The position numbers and the translations under genes were made by a program. Below are positions 9,018-17,973 of a stretch of 64,000 nucleotides of DNA, piece by piece (the first letter of the stretch is position 1; each line of letters begins with the position of its first letter). Source of the stretch: Janthinobacterium lividum (GTDB taxonomy: Bacteria; Pseudomonadota; Gammaproteobacteria; Burkholderiales; Burkholderiaceae_D); NCBI RefSeq assembly GCF_034424625.1, contig NZ_CP139977.1, positions 310,001 to 374,000 on the forward strand, read 5' to 3'. The notes under the pieces were generated by a model. The model saw only the letters and a program-made list of their open reading frames with translations, ran no database searches and had not been told where the DNA came from.

Positions 9018-9123
9018 ATTTCACGCTATTTCAGAGAATTTCATTGAGTCGCAAATAATTTCAACGGTTTGCAGATATTTGCAGCTTATTTCACTGGTTT
9101 TCAAACTATTTCAGGAAATTTCA
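9018..9123 (+). repeat. hexamer array phased at exactly 10 bp
   Basis: Hexamers begin at 9018, 9028, 9038, 9048, 9058, 9068, 9078, 9088, 9098, 9108 and 9118, every 10 bp. Seven are ATTTCA, two TTTGCA, one TTTTCA; only 9048 (GTCGCA) departs. The spacing puts the same face of each hexamer on one side of the helix, as in iteron or cooperative binding arrays. The array ends 2 nt before the ATG of the VbhA-like gene, so any bound protein would sit on its promoter and leader. Candidate roles are autoregulation, an origin or partition site, or recombinase arm sites. Confidence 0.85.
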
Positions 9124-9125
9124 TC

Positions 9126-9392
9126 ATGCCAGATATCCAGCCACCAGCAACCACCGATATCGTATCGCTCGATGCAGCACGCCAGCGCCGGCATTACATC
9201 GATCTGGCTAACGCGCATCCGGCATGGCTGGAGATTAAAGCGTCATGGGCCTTAGAAGGCATTGAACTGGTCGATGACAACGCCGTGGACGCCGGCCGCA
9301 TGATCGCTGGTGACATCACCTATGCCCAGCTCATCAACGAGTTGCGCATCAAACATAGCCGGCAGACATTGTCTGACAGCGTAGCACTTTGA
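9126..9392 (+). CDS. VbhA/FicA-like antitoxin, orphan
   Basis: This 88-residue protein begins MPDIQPPATTDIVSLDAARQ. The C-terminal half has HPAWLEIKASWALEGIEL, then DAGRMIAGDITYAQLINELR. SWALEG fits the [S/T]xxxE[G/N] inhibitory motif that FicA/VbhA antitoxins insert into the active site of Fic AMP-transferases, and AG-ITYAQL-ELR matches the family's second half as I recall it. No Fic toxin (HPFxxGNG motif) is visible beside it or elsewhere in the window. It may be a cargo or anti-toxin gene of the island, or the remnant of a lost pair. The ATG was chosen because it follows AGGA at about 9 nt and matches the family's length. Confidence 0.75.
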   Translation: MPDIQPPATTDIVSLDAARQRRHYIDLANAHPAWLEIKASWALEGIELVDDNAVDAGRMIAGDITYAQLINELRIKHSRQTLSDSVAL

Positions 9393-9456
9393 TTTTGCTG
9401 ACAAAGCACAACGGCCGCCATACCAGCGGCCGTTCACAAACAGCAAAGTGTCTGAC
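9371..9456. other. large imperfect inverted-repeat site after the antitoxin gene
   Basis: A perfect 8-bp dyad, ACGGCCGC (9411-9418) and GCGGCCGT (9426-9433), is nested in an outer TTTGCTG...CAGCAAA pair. The whole is flanked by TGTCTGACA copies near 9370 and 9449. It could be a terminator for the antitoxin gene or part of the island's right-end recombination site. There is no T run, so neither role is certain. The stretch from here to 9623 holds nothing else recognisable. Confidence 0.5.
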
Positions 9457-9623
9457 ACGATTTACCCCGTAGATTCAACAGCATATGGGAGATTTTGAGG
9501 GCTCGTGTCAGCGTGCGTCATGTGTGAGACATGGTTGGGGGAGCGGGGACTCCCCGCATCGTGCCAAGTTGGCCGCCATCTTCCATCGTACTGTCATTCT
9601 CCAGAAAAAGGATTTTATGTTAC

Positions 9624-10100
9624 TTATATAGAAAAATGAAATCCTTCACCATCAATAGTAGTTCCTTTAATGAAATTTTCATTTATTTCAAATTTATCAA
9701 TTGGCCCATTAGTCAGATATTTCCATCTTTCATCACCATTGAATGAAATATTGATAAATCCAATTTCATCTCGAAGAATTAATTCTTCAGAGAAAAATAT
9801 AAATTCATGGAAAACACAAGGCATTCTATATGAAAACCTCTTCTCAAAATTATTGGAGTTAAAACATGCAACGATTTCACATATCCCTACGAAAATATTT
9901 TCTTTTATAAAAATCCCTATTGGCACCAAACCCAAATTAGCATACCCAACAGTGAGTTTCTCTCCATTTGGCAAGCAAAAAAAACCCCAAGTATTCGCGT
10001 CAGCGGTCTCGACATGTCCAATGGGAACCTCATCTAGCAAAACTGAAGCAAGAGCACTTTTGGATTCGACTCCGGTCCATTCAATAGTTGTAATAGCCAT
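9624..10100 (-). CDS. putative immunity protein of the Rhs toxin
   Basis: This 158-residue protein begins MAITTIEWTGVESKSALAS and ends TTIDGEGFHFSI. It is acidic, has no signal peptide or membrane segment, and is much more AT-rich than the Rhs gene. Its ATG lies 6 nt after the Rhs stop, so it is co-translated with it. No family was recognised. Immunity to the Rhs C-terminal toxin is inferred from position. Confidence 0.7.
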   Translation of the reverse strand: MAITTIEWTGVESKSALASVLLDEVPIGHVETADANTWGFFCLPNGEKLTVGYANLGLVPIGIFIKENIFVGICEIVACFNSNNFEKRFSYRMPCVFHEFIFFSEELILRDEIGFINISFNGDERWKYLTNGPIDKFEINENFIKGTTIDGEGFHFSI

Positions 10101-10106
10101 ATATTT

Positions 10107-13100
10107 TTACTTAGCAATAATCGTGATTACCCGACCTTCTTCTTCGACAAACTGAATTTTTGATCCAGTGCTAGTTACTCCAGGAAGAAAGAATTCATGC
10201 ATAGTTCGACCAGGCACAGAGCTAGGGACAATGGTAGATGAATCTCGATATGCATTGTTGAATAAGCGGCCAACCTCTGCACGATTGAGTGGATTGTCAG
10301 CAATTCCAATACGTCCCGCGTTACCAGCTGCACGCGCTGCATTATAGGCATTGGATTGATCAATCCCTCTATTGAAGAGGAAGTCTAACTTTCGCCCAAA
10401 ACTCAGTTCACCCTGCGCCGCAGCATCTGCGGCCCGTAAAGCAGCAGCCTCCGCTCTTGATCCACTAACAATAACCGATGGAATAACACTAGGAGGAACA
10501 CCGTCAGCCATGTTTTGTACCTGGGACCCGAATCCAAAGAGTCCCAAGACTACCTGTCCAACTTTGGTGCTACCTAGCCAGCCACCACCGAGCAAGGAGC
10601 CGAGCCCGGTAGCGCAAGCTCCTTCGTGACCTACGCAGGCCGCCCCCTGAGCAACGGCAGGGTTTGGACTCGATAGCATTGCATCGCGAACGGTGTCATC
10701 CCTACTGTTTGCCGATACCTTATCAGCGCCCATGTTACTCGCATTATCCGCACTATTCGATGGTTTGGCGTTGCCACGATCCCCAACTAACCTACAATTT
10801 CCGCCGACCTTCTCACATCGCTCAGCGTTCTCACGCATTAGTCTGTCTGCAATGTTCTCAGTTTGATTTCCCGACTCACTTTTTGCCGCAAATCCGCTGG
10901 GATCCGTCAGATTGGTCGGGTTGTTCCACACATAAGTATAGCGGTTGTAACTCTGGCTATGCATCGGATCCTGGATCAACGGATCGGCGCTCATGAAGCG
11001 CGCCAGCAAGGGATCATAGATGCGCCCGTTCATGTGCACCAGGTCGAGCTTGTCGAGCATTTCATGGCCCGTATAGCCGCGGTTATCCGTCACGCAATCG
11101 AGGCAGTCCGGAATCCCGTAACCAGTAGCCTTGCGGCGCTTGCCCCAGCTGTCATAGGCCAGCTGCTCCTTGACTACACCGGCCGCATTGCTGATCGCCA
11201 CCACGCTGCCCAGGCGATCCAGATGCGTCCAGTTCAGCTCTGTACTGCCCGTTGGCTTGTCGATCTCCACCCCCAGCCCCATCGGCCAGTAGGTTTTGAC
11301 AGTTGGCGCGCCGCCCTTGACGTCCACTTCCATGGCGCCCGCGTAGTACGTCGTCGTACCATCGTTGCGCTCCTGGCGCGCACGCTGGTGTTCTGGCCCA
11401 TACATGAAGATGCTGTTCTCACTGCCCTTGCTGATCGAACGCGGCATGTCAAAGCTGGTCCAGCTGAGCGCGCGCCCGGCGCCTGAGAGCAGGTTGCCAT
11501 TGATGTCGTAATCGAGCGTGCCGATGCCAGGAATCGACTTGACCGCATGTGGCAGACGGCCACCCGCCGGCGCATATACGTAGTCGCCCGTGCCGACACC
11601 GGTCTTCGACAGCAGATTGCCGATACCATCGTAGCGGAAGCTTTGCACAGGCTGGCCCGCCACCGTGGCGCTGGTCAGACGGTTCAGACCATCGTAACTG
11701 AACTCTTCCGTGAAGCCCACGAGCCCGGCGCCCGGCCAGTATTGCGCGCGCTGCTTCACGTTGCCCAGCGCGTCGTAGTTATACGATTCAGTCAGCTGCC
11801 CCTGGTTCTGCGCATTGTTCAAGGTGCTAAACGACAGGTAGCCGGTATTCGGGTTGTACTCGCGGGCCATCTTCAAGCCGTTGCCCAGCGTAGCGGCCGT
11901 CACGCGGTGCGCGGCATCCTGCGCCGTCGCCTGCCACAGTAACAGCGGGCCGCGCCCGATGCTTTCCAAATAACCGCGTTCGTTATACCGCTGCGTAAAC
12001 ACCTTCGCCGTATCACTGCCGCGCTGGTAGGACTGGGTCAGCAATCGGCCCCAGGCATCATAGCCGGTCGTGGCTTTATAAGTCGCGGACTGTACCTGGT
12101 CCAGGCGGGTCGTGGTGATGGCAGGCCGGCCCAGTGCATCAAAACTGTGCTCGCGCCGATAATCGACCTTGCCGGTGAGATCCGTCGTGTACGCTTGCAC
12201 TAACTGGCCGCAGCTTTTCAGCGCCGCGCAATTACTCTGGCCAGGAAGCAGATCATAGTTCCAGTAGCCGATCAGATCGGGCTCGCTGCGTTGCAGCATG
12301 CGCCCCAGCGCGTCATAGCGCAGCGTCGTCGCGCTGCCGGCGGCCGATTGCCGCGGGCTGACCTGTTTCCAGACCTGGCCCAGCGCGTCAACACCATACG
12401 TAATCTTGCCCAGGTCCGGGTCGTTCAGCGCGATCCGGCGTCCCAAGGCATCGTAGCTGACCGTGACCACATTGCCGGCCGGATCCTGGGTCTGCAGCAG
12501 ATTGCCGTAGCCGTCGTATGTGTACGTGGTGGTACCACCGAGCGCGTCAACACTGCTGGCCAGCTTGTCCTGCATATTGCGTGTATCGCTCTTGCGCTGT
12601 CCCTTGGCGTTGGTCAGGACGGTGCGCAGCCCCGCATACTCGGTAGTCGCCGTCAATTCTTGGCCCGCATCGTTGCGGGTCGCGGTACTCGTCACGCGGT
12701 CCAGGTCGTCGTAAGCGAGCCGGCTGGCCGACACCTGAGCCGCGCTCATGATACGCGGCCAGTAGGTTTCAGCCAGGCGGCCACGCGCATCGTAACGGCT
12801 GTCAGTCACCACCAGCTTGCCATCAAAAGCCCAGCTTTGCGTGCGCAGCACATGCCCGGCGCTATCGCTGTACACCAGCTTGGGCAAGGCGACGCGCTGG
12901 CCATTTTTCATGTAGTCGGTGATCGCGATCGCGACCGCGCCGGCCGGACAGCTGGCGTCGCACACCTTTTCGTAGCTGCGCGTCTCGTTGCCGTCTGGTG
13001 CGGTTTCAATGCGTTTGCGACCGAAGCCATCTACCGTCTGGTTATACACCAGGCCGTTGATGTCGATGCGCTGTTTCAGCATGCCGCTGGCGGCATCGTA

Positions 13101-16100
13101 CGCTGGATACGATTCCACCTGCCCCAGCGCGTTCTTCTTTGAGATCGGGAAGCGGCGCCGAGTGTCATACTCCACTTCGGAAACAATGCGCGTTTGCGCG
13201 GTGTTGCTGGCCGGATCGAACCAGCTCTGCGTGATCTTGTTAACCAGTCCAGACAAATTGCCCAGGCGGTTGTAGGACGTCATCAGCTTGAGTGTGGGGT
13301 CATTCTCTTGCTGCGTTTCCGTCAGCAGCAAACCTTGTGCATCATAGGTATAGGCCTTCGTGCGCGTGACCGTCAAGGACGGCGAAGTGCGGGTATCGGT
13401 CGTCTTCGTCAGGTCGGCCAGGCGCCAGGTGGCTTCAGTGCTAGCGTAGGTGTGCACGATCTGCGACTTGAACGTCTCGCCGCCGGGTACCGTGGCGATG
13501 ACGGTGCTGCTGAGCAGGTTGCCATAGGCCCCGACTTCGTTGGTCGTGGTGACGTTGCCCATGTCGCTCTGATCGAGGTCGCGGCGCGACACGCTCGAGG
13601 TTTGCACGAACGGGTGACGGGTGATCTTGTTGTTCGCCTGCGTAACGGTGTACTGGCTCAGCGTCTGGCGCATGTCGCTGAGGACATTGGCAGCAGGTAC
13701 CGGTGCAACCTGCGCATACTGAGTCGTCTGGCTGGCTCCGACCATGCCAATAAACGGGAAATCCTGACGGTACCAGGTGGTCGTGACATGCCCACTCTGC
13801 GCATTGGTCACATCCTGCCGTGCAAAACCGAGGTTGCCACGGCCGGAACCGTCGTTGGCGTTGCCAGCATAGCGATAACGCGACGTCACCCAGCCGCCCT
13901 GCCCGTTGCTGCGGCTGAAAGTCTTTACCAGCTGCCGCGTCACCGGTGCGCGCTTGATCGGATACGCCGGCATGATCGGTTGGCCGCGGATATCGTAGGC
14001 CACGTCCTGGTAGACGGTGGCATCGTTGACAGCGGCATATTCCACTTTTTCAACCAATCTCAAACCATTGGTCACGCTGATCAGCTTATCGATGGCCTGG
14101 CCAGGCATGGCCTGGTCGGCGGCGCCGGAAATTTCCCAGTTGCTACCGCCCAGATAGCTGACGATGTCCTGCTTGCCGTCGCCGTTGAAGTCGCCCAGGA
14201 ATTGCGATTCCACTTTAATAAGATACGTGTTCGCTGGTGGCGGGGTGTCCTTCGTGAAGCCGGATGGCGTGTAAAAGGTGGAACCCGTCCAGGCTTCGCA
14301 GGTATGCGTGCTCGCATCGGCGCCCACATGGCACAACTGGTAAGCGGAGATATTGGCGGTGTTCCGGGTGTCATGGGCGGGACGCAAGACATCGACCACG
14401 CCATCGCCATCGAAGTCTCCTAGCGTCACGACCTCATGCGAATAACCGGTCCCGGAAGCGGGTAAAGCGCGGCAATCCCCTCCTGCATTGCCACCTTTCG
14501 AGTAGCAAACGTAGCCATTGGTCGATGTAAATTCGCTATTGTTTTTCAGCAGTGCCGCAGCAAACACCATATCGGTCAGCCCGTCCGCATTCAAGTCGCT
14601 GGTCAAGACGCCCGATGTTGCCGGCTCCAACACGCGGGTTGGGCTGACAGCCGTGATCGGGAACCAGCCGGACGAGTAATCGAACGTCCCAATCTTGCTG
14701 CGTGTGTACACATAGACTCCCTCTTTTGGGCATGTCCATATTCTTTTTGAAGCCAAGGGATCTTCTAATTCCCAGACGCAGCCGTTTAGCATGACCTGTT
14801 CGGTTCGTCCGTCGCCATCCATGTCGGCATTCGGGTGTGCGCCCACGCGTCCCTCGTTAAGACTGTCACCTAACAGCATATCCTCATTGGTGCCGTTCAC
14901 CGCTCTGCAGTCGAACGCGCTTCCCGTCGAGAGGCATTTGTATTTTTTGTCGCCATACACATCACCGGCCGAGAGCAACAGGTCGTCACGATTGTCACCA
15001 TTGAAGTCGCCCACCATGCGCGATGGTTTCGGTGGCAAGAAGATGTTGAAGGCATCGACAGGGAAACTGAGCGTGGTACTGCAGACAAATCCGCCGCCGG
15101 TACTCAGGCGCGAATGACACAAGCGCCAGTTGCTGATACGGTACTGGCCGAGTGGCTGGTCAGCAACGAGTAGATCGAGCTGACCGTCACCATCGAAATC
15201 ACCGGTTTCCATCACATGGCCGGAAATACTGTTCATCGGCGTCGAGACCGTCCAGCCGTTGCCATCGGCATTCGAAAGGAACAGGCGCTGCTGGTAGTTA
15301 TTGGCGGCGACACGGTAACGCTCCAAGATGTCAGTCTTGCCGTCGCCGTTAAAATCGCCGAATGCCAGCATGCCCTGCGGGCTATTGCTGAACCACGCGG
15401 CATCGCTGCCCATCGCCATCAAATTCGGTCCCTGGCGCACGCCGCCCAGGCTGACAAAAGCGCGCGGCGCATTCGGATTTTTCTTGCCCCAGTCAAACGT
15501 CGTCGCCGGCAAGCATATGCCGCTGGCATCGCATGTCCGTACCGTCTTGAGCAGGCTGCGCCCGCTGCTAGCACTCAGTTCATACGCCAGGTTATACCGC
15601 AACGCCGGCGTGCCGCCGCTACCGTCAGCTTGTGTATCGGTGCTGGTCACAATGCTTTTTAAGCGCAGACGTGCGTCGAAACGGCTGCCGGACACATAGG
15701 CCACCTGCGCATCGGGCCGGGCTTCGTACTGCAGTTCGACCTTGACGAACATCGCCTGGCCGGCGCGTGTGTTGCCACCCCAGCGGATCTGGGCCAACCG
15801 GCTTTCGCCGCTTGCCGCATCGAGGTTGTACCAATAGCCAATGGTGTTGCCCGAGCGGTCCGTGCTGCCCGACAGCCACCAGCGGTGCGCTAGCCCGTCG
15901 GTACGGCCTTGGCCCAGCAAATAGGTATCGGCGCGATCACCATAGGTCAATGTCTGGCCAGTCTTGGTCTCCACCGTGAAGCTGTGGCGGCCGTTCGCGA
16001 GCGTCGTGCGGATGCGGCTGAACGTGTCGATCTCGGTACGGTACTCGGCCCCGTCGCGCCAATAGTCGCTATCGTTGTCATGATTGCCGTTAATGAGGAC

Positions 16101-16979
16101 CAGTTGCTGGCCATCCAGGCATAAACGATCGGCCGGCAGGAAGCGCGCCACGTCGGTGGTGTTGTTGACCGCAAAATTGCGGCCGCAGCGGTCGATGCTC
16201 GAGACGCCCACCACGCTCCAGCCCAGGCCCGCCACGCCACCGGTGTCGGTGCTGCTGTAATTGAGGCTCAAGCTCGGTTGCACTCCTGCCACGCCGGGCG
16301 GCAACGCGATGGGCAGGTTGTAAGTGGCCGCACCATTCCCAACGCCCATGCTCCCCGGCAGGGCACCGGCATCGGCATTCTTGAGTTGTGCCGGATAGCC
16401 GATCCAGACGGGCGAGCCGTCGGGATTCGGCGGCAAGGGCGGTGGCTCGGGCGGCGGAGTTACCGGGGTGTCATCGCTTAGCAACAGATCGATGATGGCT
16501 TGGAGTAAAGCCGCTTGGATTGCACTGGACGGCGTCGCGGGATTTGGATTTTGCGTAACGTTGATCACCAGATTGGTCGATGGCCCACCAAAGGGCAGAT
16601 CGCCCTGCATTTGCCATTGAAAATTATAATTTCCTGGAACTTTCGGTGCGACGACATTAAAAGTGAATGTGTATTGACCTTGCCGGGCAACGTCGGAATC
16701 GACCTGCACCGATTGCGTACCCCAGGTTGTATTTGCTTCGGGGTTTGCAGAAACCAGTTGATAAAGATTCGTCCACTTGGTATTTCCCGCATTGCGCATC
16801 GTGATCGACACTGGATAGCTTCGTCCGCCGACCATAGACATAGGTACGCTCTGCGAAATGAACTGCGCTCCGTCCTTGGACTCCGGGAGAGCAGCATGCA
16901 AGGCGGGCATGGCCAACAACAGGAAAAGAGAGAGACAAAGGTGCATCAGGGGTGTGATTATTTTTTTAACAAGAAGCAC
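10107..16979 (-). CDS. exported SpvB/RHS-repeat polymorphic toxin protein
   Basis: The protein has about 2,290 residues. The GTG at 16979 is preferred because AGGAGA lies 8 nt upstream and the product then starts with a signal peptide (KKIITPLMHLCLSLFLLL...ALHA). Domains in order are an NBR1-like Ig domain (about 30-145), a Pro-rich linker, a SpvB/TcaC-type N-terminal domain (about 200-430; NGAATYNLPIALPPG), at least seven FG-GAP-like repeats (GDFNGDGKTDIL type), YD/RHS repeats, and the conserved core end (YDPLLARFMSADPLIQDP, DPSGF at about 2030). After the seam Ser-Ala-Asn (about 2088) comes a variable tip of about 200 residues ending IQFVEEEGRVITIIAK, whose activity I do not recognise. RHS shells enclose and deliver such tips. 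Here a signal peptide suggests Sec export and surface display rather than T6SS loading. Confidence 0.9.
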   Translation of the reverse strand: MLLVKKIITPLMHLCLSLFLLLAMPALHAALPESKDGAQFISQSVPMSMVGGRSYPVSITMRNAGNTKWTNLYQLVSANPEANTTWGTQSVQVDSDVARQGQYTFTFNVVAPKVPGNYNFQWQMQGDLPFGGPSTNLVINVTQNPNPATPSSAIQAALLQAIIDLLLSDDTPVTPPPEPPPLPPNPDGSPVWIGYPAQLKNADAGALPGSMGVGNGAATYNLPIALPPGVAGVQPSLSLNYSSTDTGGVAGLGWSVVGVSSIDRCGRNFAVNNTTDVARFLPADRLCLDGQQLVLINGNHDNDSDYWRDGAEYRTEIDTFSRIRTTLANGRHSFTVETKTGQTLTYGDRADTYLLGQGRTDGLAHRWWLSGSTDRSGNTIGYWYNLDAASGESRLAQIRWGGNTRAGQAMFVKVELQYEARPDAQVAYVSGSRFDARLRLKSIVTSTDTQADGSGGTPALRYNLAYELSASSGRSLLKTVRTCDASGICLPATTFDWGKKNPNAPRAFVSLGGVRQGPNLMAMGSDAAWFSNSPQGMLAFGDFNGDGKTDILERYRVAANNYQQRLFLSNADGNGWTVSTPMNSISGHVMETGDFDGDGQLDLLVADQPLGQYRISNWRLCHSRLSTGGGFVCSTTLSFPVDAFNIFLPPKPSRMVGDFNGDNRDDLLLSAGDVYGDKKYKCLSTGSAFDCRAVNGTNEDMLLGDSLNEGRVGAHPNADMDGDGRTEQVMLNGCVWELEDPLASKRIWTCPKEGVYVYTRSKIGTFDYSSGWFPITAVSPTRVLEPATSGVLTSDLNADGLTDMVFAAALLKNNSEFTSTNGYVCYSKGGNAGGDCRALPASGTGYSHEVVTLGDFDGDGVVDVLRPAHDTRNTANISAYQLCHVGADASTHTCEAWTGSTFYTPSGFTKDTPPPANTYLIKVESQFLGDFNGDGKQDIVSYLGGSNWEISGAADQAMPGQAIDKLISVTNGLRLVEKVEYAAVNDATVYQDVAYDIRGQPIMPAYPIKRAPVTRQLVKTFSRSNGQGGWVTSRYRYAGNANDGSGRGNLGFARQDVTNAQSGHVTTTWYRQDFPFIGMVGASQTTQYAQVAPVPAANVLSDMRQTLSQYTVTQANNKITRHPFVQTSSVSRRDLDQSDMGNVTTTNEVGAYGNLLSSTVIATVPGGETFKSQIVHTYASTEATWRLADLTKTTDTRTSPSLTVTRTKAYTYDAQGLLLTETQQENDPTLKLMTSYNRLGNLSGLVNKITQSWFDPASNTAQTRIVSEVEYDTRRRFPISKKNALGQVESYPAYDAASGMLKQRIDINGLVYNQTVDGFGRKRIETAPDGNETRSYEKVCDASCPAGAVAIAITDYMKNGQRVALPKLVYSDSAGHVLRTQSWAFDGKLVVTDSRYDARGRLAETYWPRIMSAAQVSASRLAYDDLDRVTSTATRNDAGQELTATTEYAGLRTVLTNAKGQRKSDTRNMQDKLASSVDALGGTTTYTYDGYGNLLQTQDPAGNVVTVSYDALGRRIALNDPDLGKITYGVDALGQVWKQVSPRQSAAGSATTLRYDALGRMLQRSEPDLIGYWNYDLLPGQSNCAALKSCGQLVQAYTTDLTGKVDYRREHSFDALGRPAITTTRLDQVQSATYKATTGYDAWGRLLTQSYQRGSDTAKVFTQRYNERGYLESIGRGPLLLWQATAQDAAHRVTAATLGNGLKMAREYNPNTGYLSFSTLNNAQNQGQLTESYNYDALGNVKQRAQYWPGAGLVGFTEEFSYDGLNRLTSATVAGQPVQSFRYDGIGNLLSKTGVGTGDYVYAPAGGRLPHAVKSIPGIGTLDYDINGNLLSGAGRALSWTSFDMPRSISKGSENSIFMYGPEHQRARQERNDGTTTYYAGAMEVDVKGGAPTVKTYWPMGLGVEIDKPTGSTELNWTHLDRLGSVVAISNAAGVVKEQLAYDSWGKRRKATGYGIPDCLDCVTDNRGYTGHEMLDKLDLVHMNGRIYDPLLARFMSADPLIQDPMHSQSYNRYTYVWNNPTNLTDPSGFAAKSESGNQTENIADRLMRENAERCEKVGGNCRLVGDRGNAKPSNSADNASNMGADKVSANSRDDTVRDAMLSSPNPAVAQGAACVGHEGACATGLGSLLGGGWLGSTKVGQVVLGLFGFGSQVQNMADGVPPSVIPSVIVSGSRAEAAALRAADAAAQGELSFGRKLDFLFNRGIDQSNAYNAARAAGNAGRIGIADNPLNRAEVGRLFNNAYRDSSTIVPSSVPGRTMHEFFLPGVTSTGSKIQFVEEEGRVITIIAK
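10705..10715 (-). repeat. Rhs cassette seam in the intact Rhs gene, copy 5
   Basis: The minus strand reads TCGGCAAACAG, in frame as Ser-Ala-Asn-Ser. It lies about 58 codons after the DPSGF core end, exactly where the variable tip begins. It shares the nonamer and the reading phase with all headless tips in the window. Confidence 0.8.
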
Positions 16980-17060
16980 GAAAAGATTCTCCTGATGCAC
17001 ATGAATGTGGTAAATATTTATTGAAAGAAACGGGAACGCGGCATGCCACGCGATACACAA

Positions 17061-17616
17061 CGTGAAGTGAAAAATTATTTTATACCAATTTATAGAAAAT
17101 ATATCAAAATTGGAAATTTATTTGCGAAAATATTTGACAAAGAGGTGGTGAGGGCGGCATGATTGGCGCGCTAAATGTGCGTCATCAGGCTACGCACCGC
17201 AGAAAGTAGGTTCTCACTCAAAAGTCGCGCTTGGAACATTGATTGTAGAAATTTCACCTTGCTCGCGTATCTTTAACAGTACACCATGGAAACGAGAGAA
17301 AGCATGAACATATTCATTTATAGAGAAGCCTTCTCTCGCTCCACACTAGATGTAAGAACTGTCGTTCGAAGTGGCTGATTTTATGGAACTCAGGTTCCAT
17401 GCCGAAACCCGGCGCATAAGGAAAATAAGCTGGTCCATGGAATGAGCAAGATACTCGTCGCGGCTATTCGGTCGCCTATATGCTAATCGCCGCCGGTGTG
17501 ATGGGTAATTCGCAAACGATAGTTGCTCGACTAGTGATCACTGGGGAAGATGGGCGTCGTGTGCCGATGGGCGCAAATATGATTAATATTTGATATTTTT
17601 ATGAAAAGGTTATTTT
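17061..17616. other. intergenic region upstream of Rhs and of a small secreted gene
   Basis: There is no convincing gene. The first 100 nt are AT-rich and probably hold the Rhs promoter. A perfect hairpin, ATGGAAC TCAG GTTCCAT, lies at 17383-17400. At 17476-17592 a plus-strand frame reads MLIAAGVMGNSQTIVARLV then GEDGRRVPMGANM. It could be the tail of a lost fimbrial-usher-like or other exported protein, but it is too short to assign. Confidence 0.4.
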
Positions 17617-17973
17617 ATGTTTGAATTCAATGCGATTAAAATAATAAAAAATTTTATACTTTCAAAGAAAGCAATATTTTTAGTATTTTTTACGATCAGT
17701 TTTCCGGCAATTTCTGAGGAATTGTTGTTTGAAGCGGAATACAAAACGATAGCTTCAGTAGGAGTACAAGGGGATACTTATTATTTCAGGGTTGAAGGGG
17801 GGCTAGTGGCTCAATGTGCCTATTCGCTTATTTATATTCCCACAAACAGAAAAGCTCTATACGTGCAGATTATTTCTGCAAAACTGGCGGGCAAAAGATT
17901 GAGTCGACTGGCTTATACGCTAAGCAATGGTCCAAATTCCGAATGCCATGCGTATATCGTGGAAATTGAATAG
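17617..17973 (+). CDS. small secreted protein with one cysteine pair
   Basis: This 118-residue protein has an N-terminal hydrophobic stretch (FILSKKAIFLVFFTISFPA) ending in a likely signal-peptidase site near AIS-EE. The mature part of about 85 residues contains VGVQGDTYYFRVEGG, two Cys (VAQCAY and SECHAY) and many beta-prone residues, suggesting a disulphide-locked beta fold. AAAAGG lies 7 nt before the ATG. It is AT-rich and not similar to anything I can name. It sits divergently from the Rhs gene and resembles in layout the secreted proteins at 31.7-32.5 kb. Confidence 0.6.
   Translation: MFEFNAIKIIKNFILSKKAIFLVFFTISFPAISEELLFEAEYKTIASVGVQGDTYYFRVEGGLVAQCAYSLIYIPTNRKALYVQIISAKLAGKRLSRLAYTLSNGPNSECHAYIVEIE

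Noticed and set aside
9018..9123. Possible CRISPR array
   Set aside because: The repeat unit is a 6-bp motif every 10 bp, with no 25-40 bp repeats, spacers or cas genes.
3541..9623. Direct repeats that would mark the island's attachment sites
   Set aside because: No convincing repeat longer than about 9 bp was found between the left flank (3,541-3,712) and the right flank (9,457-9,623), so the ends are left undefined.
17476..17592. Fragment that might be the end of a fimbrial usher
   Set aside because: Only about 38 codons with a weak GRRVPMGANM resemblance. It is too little to call.
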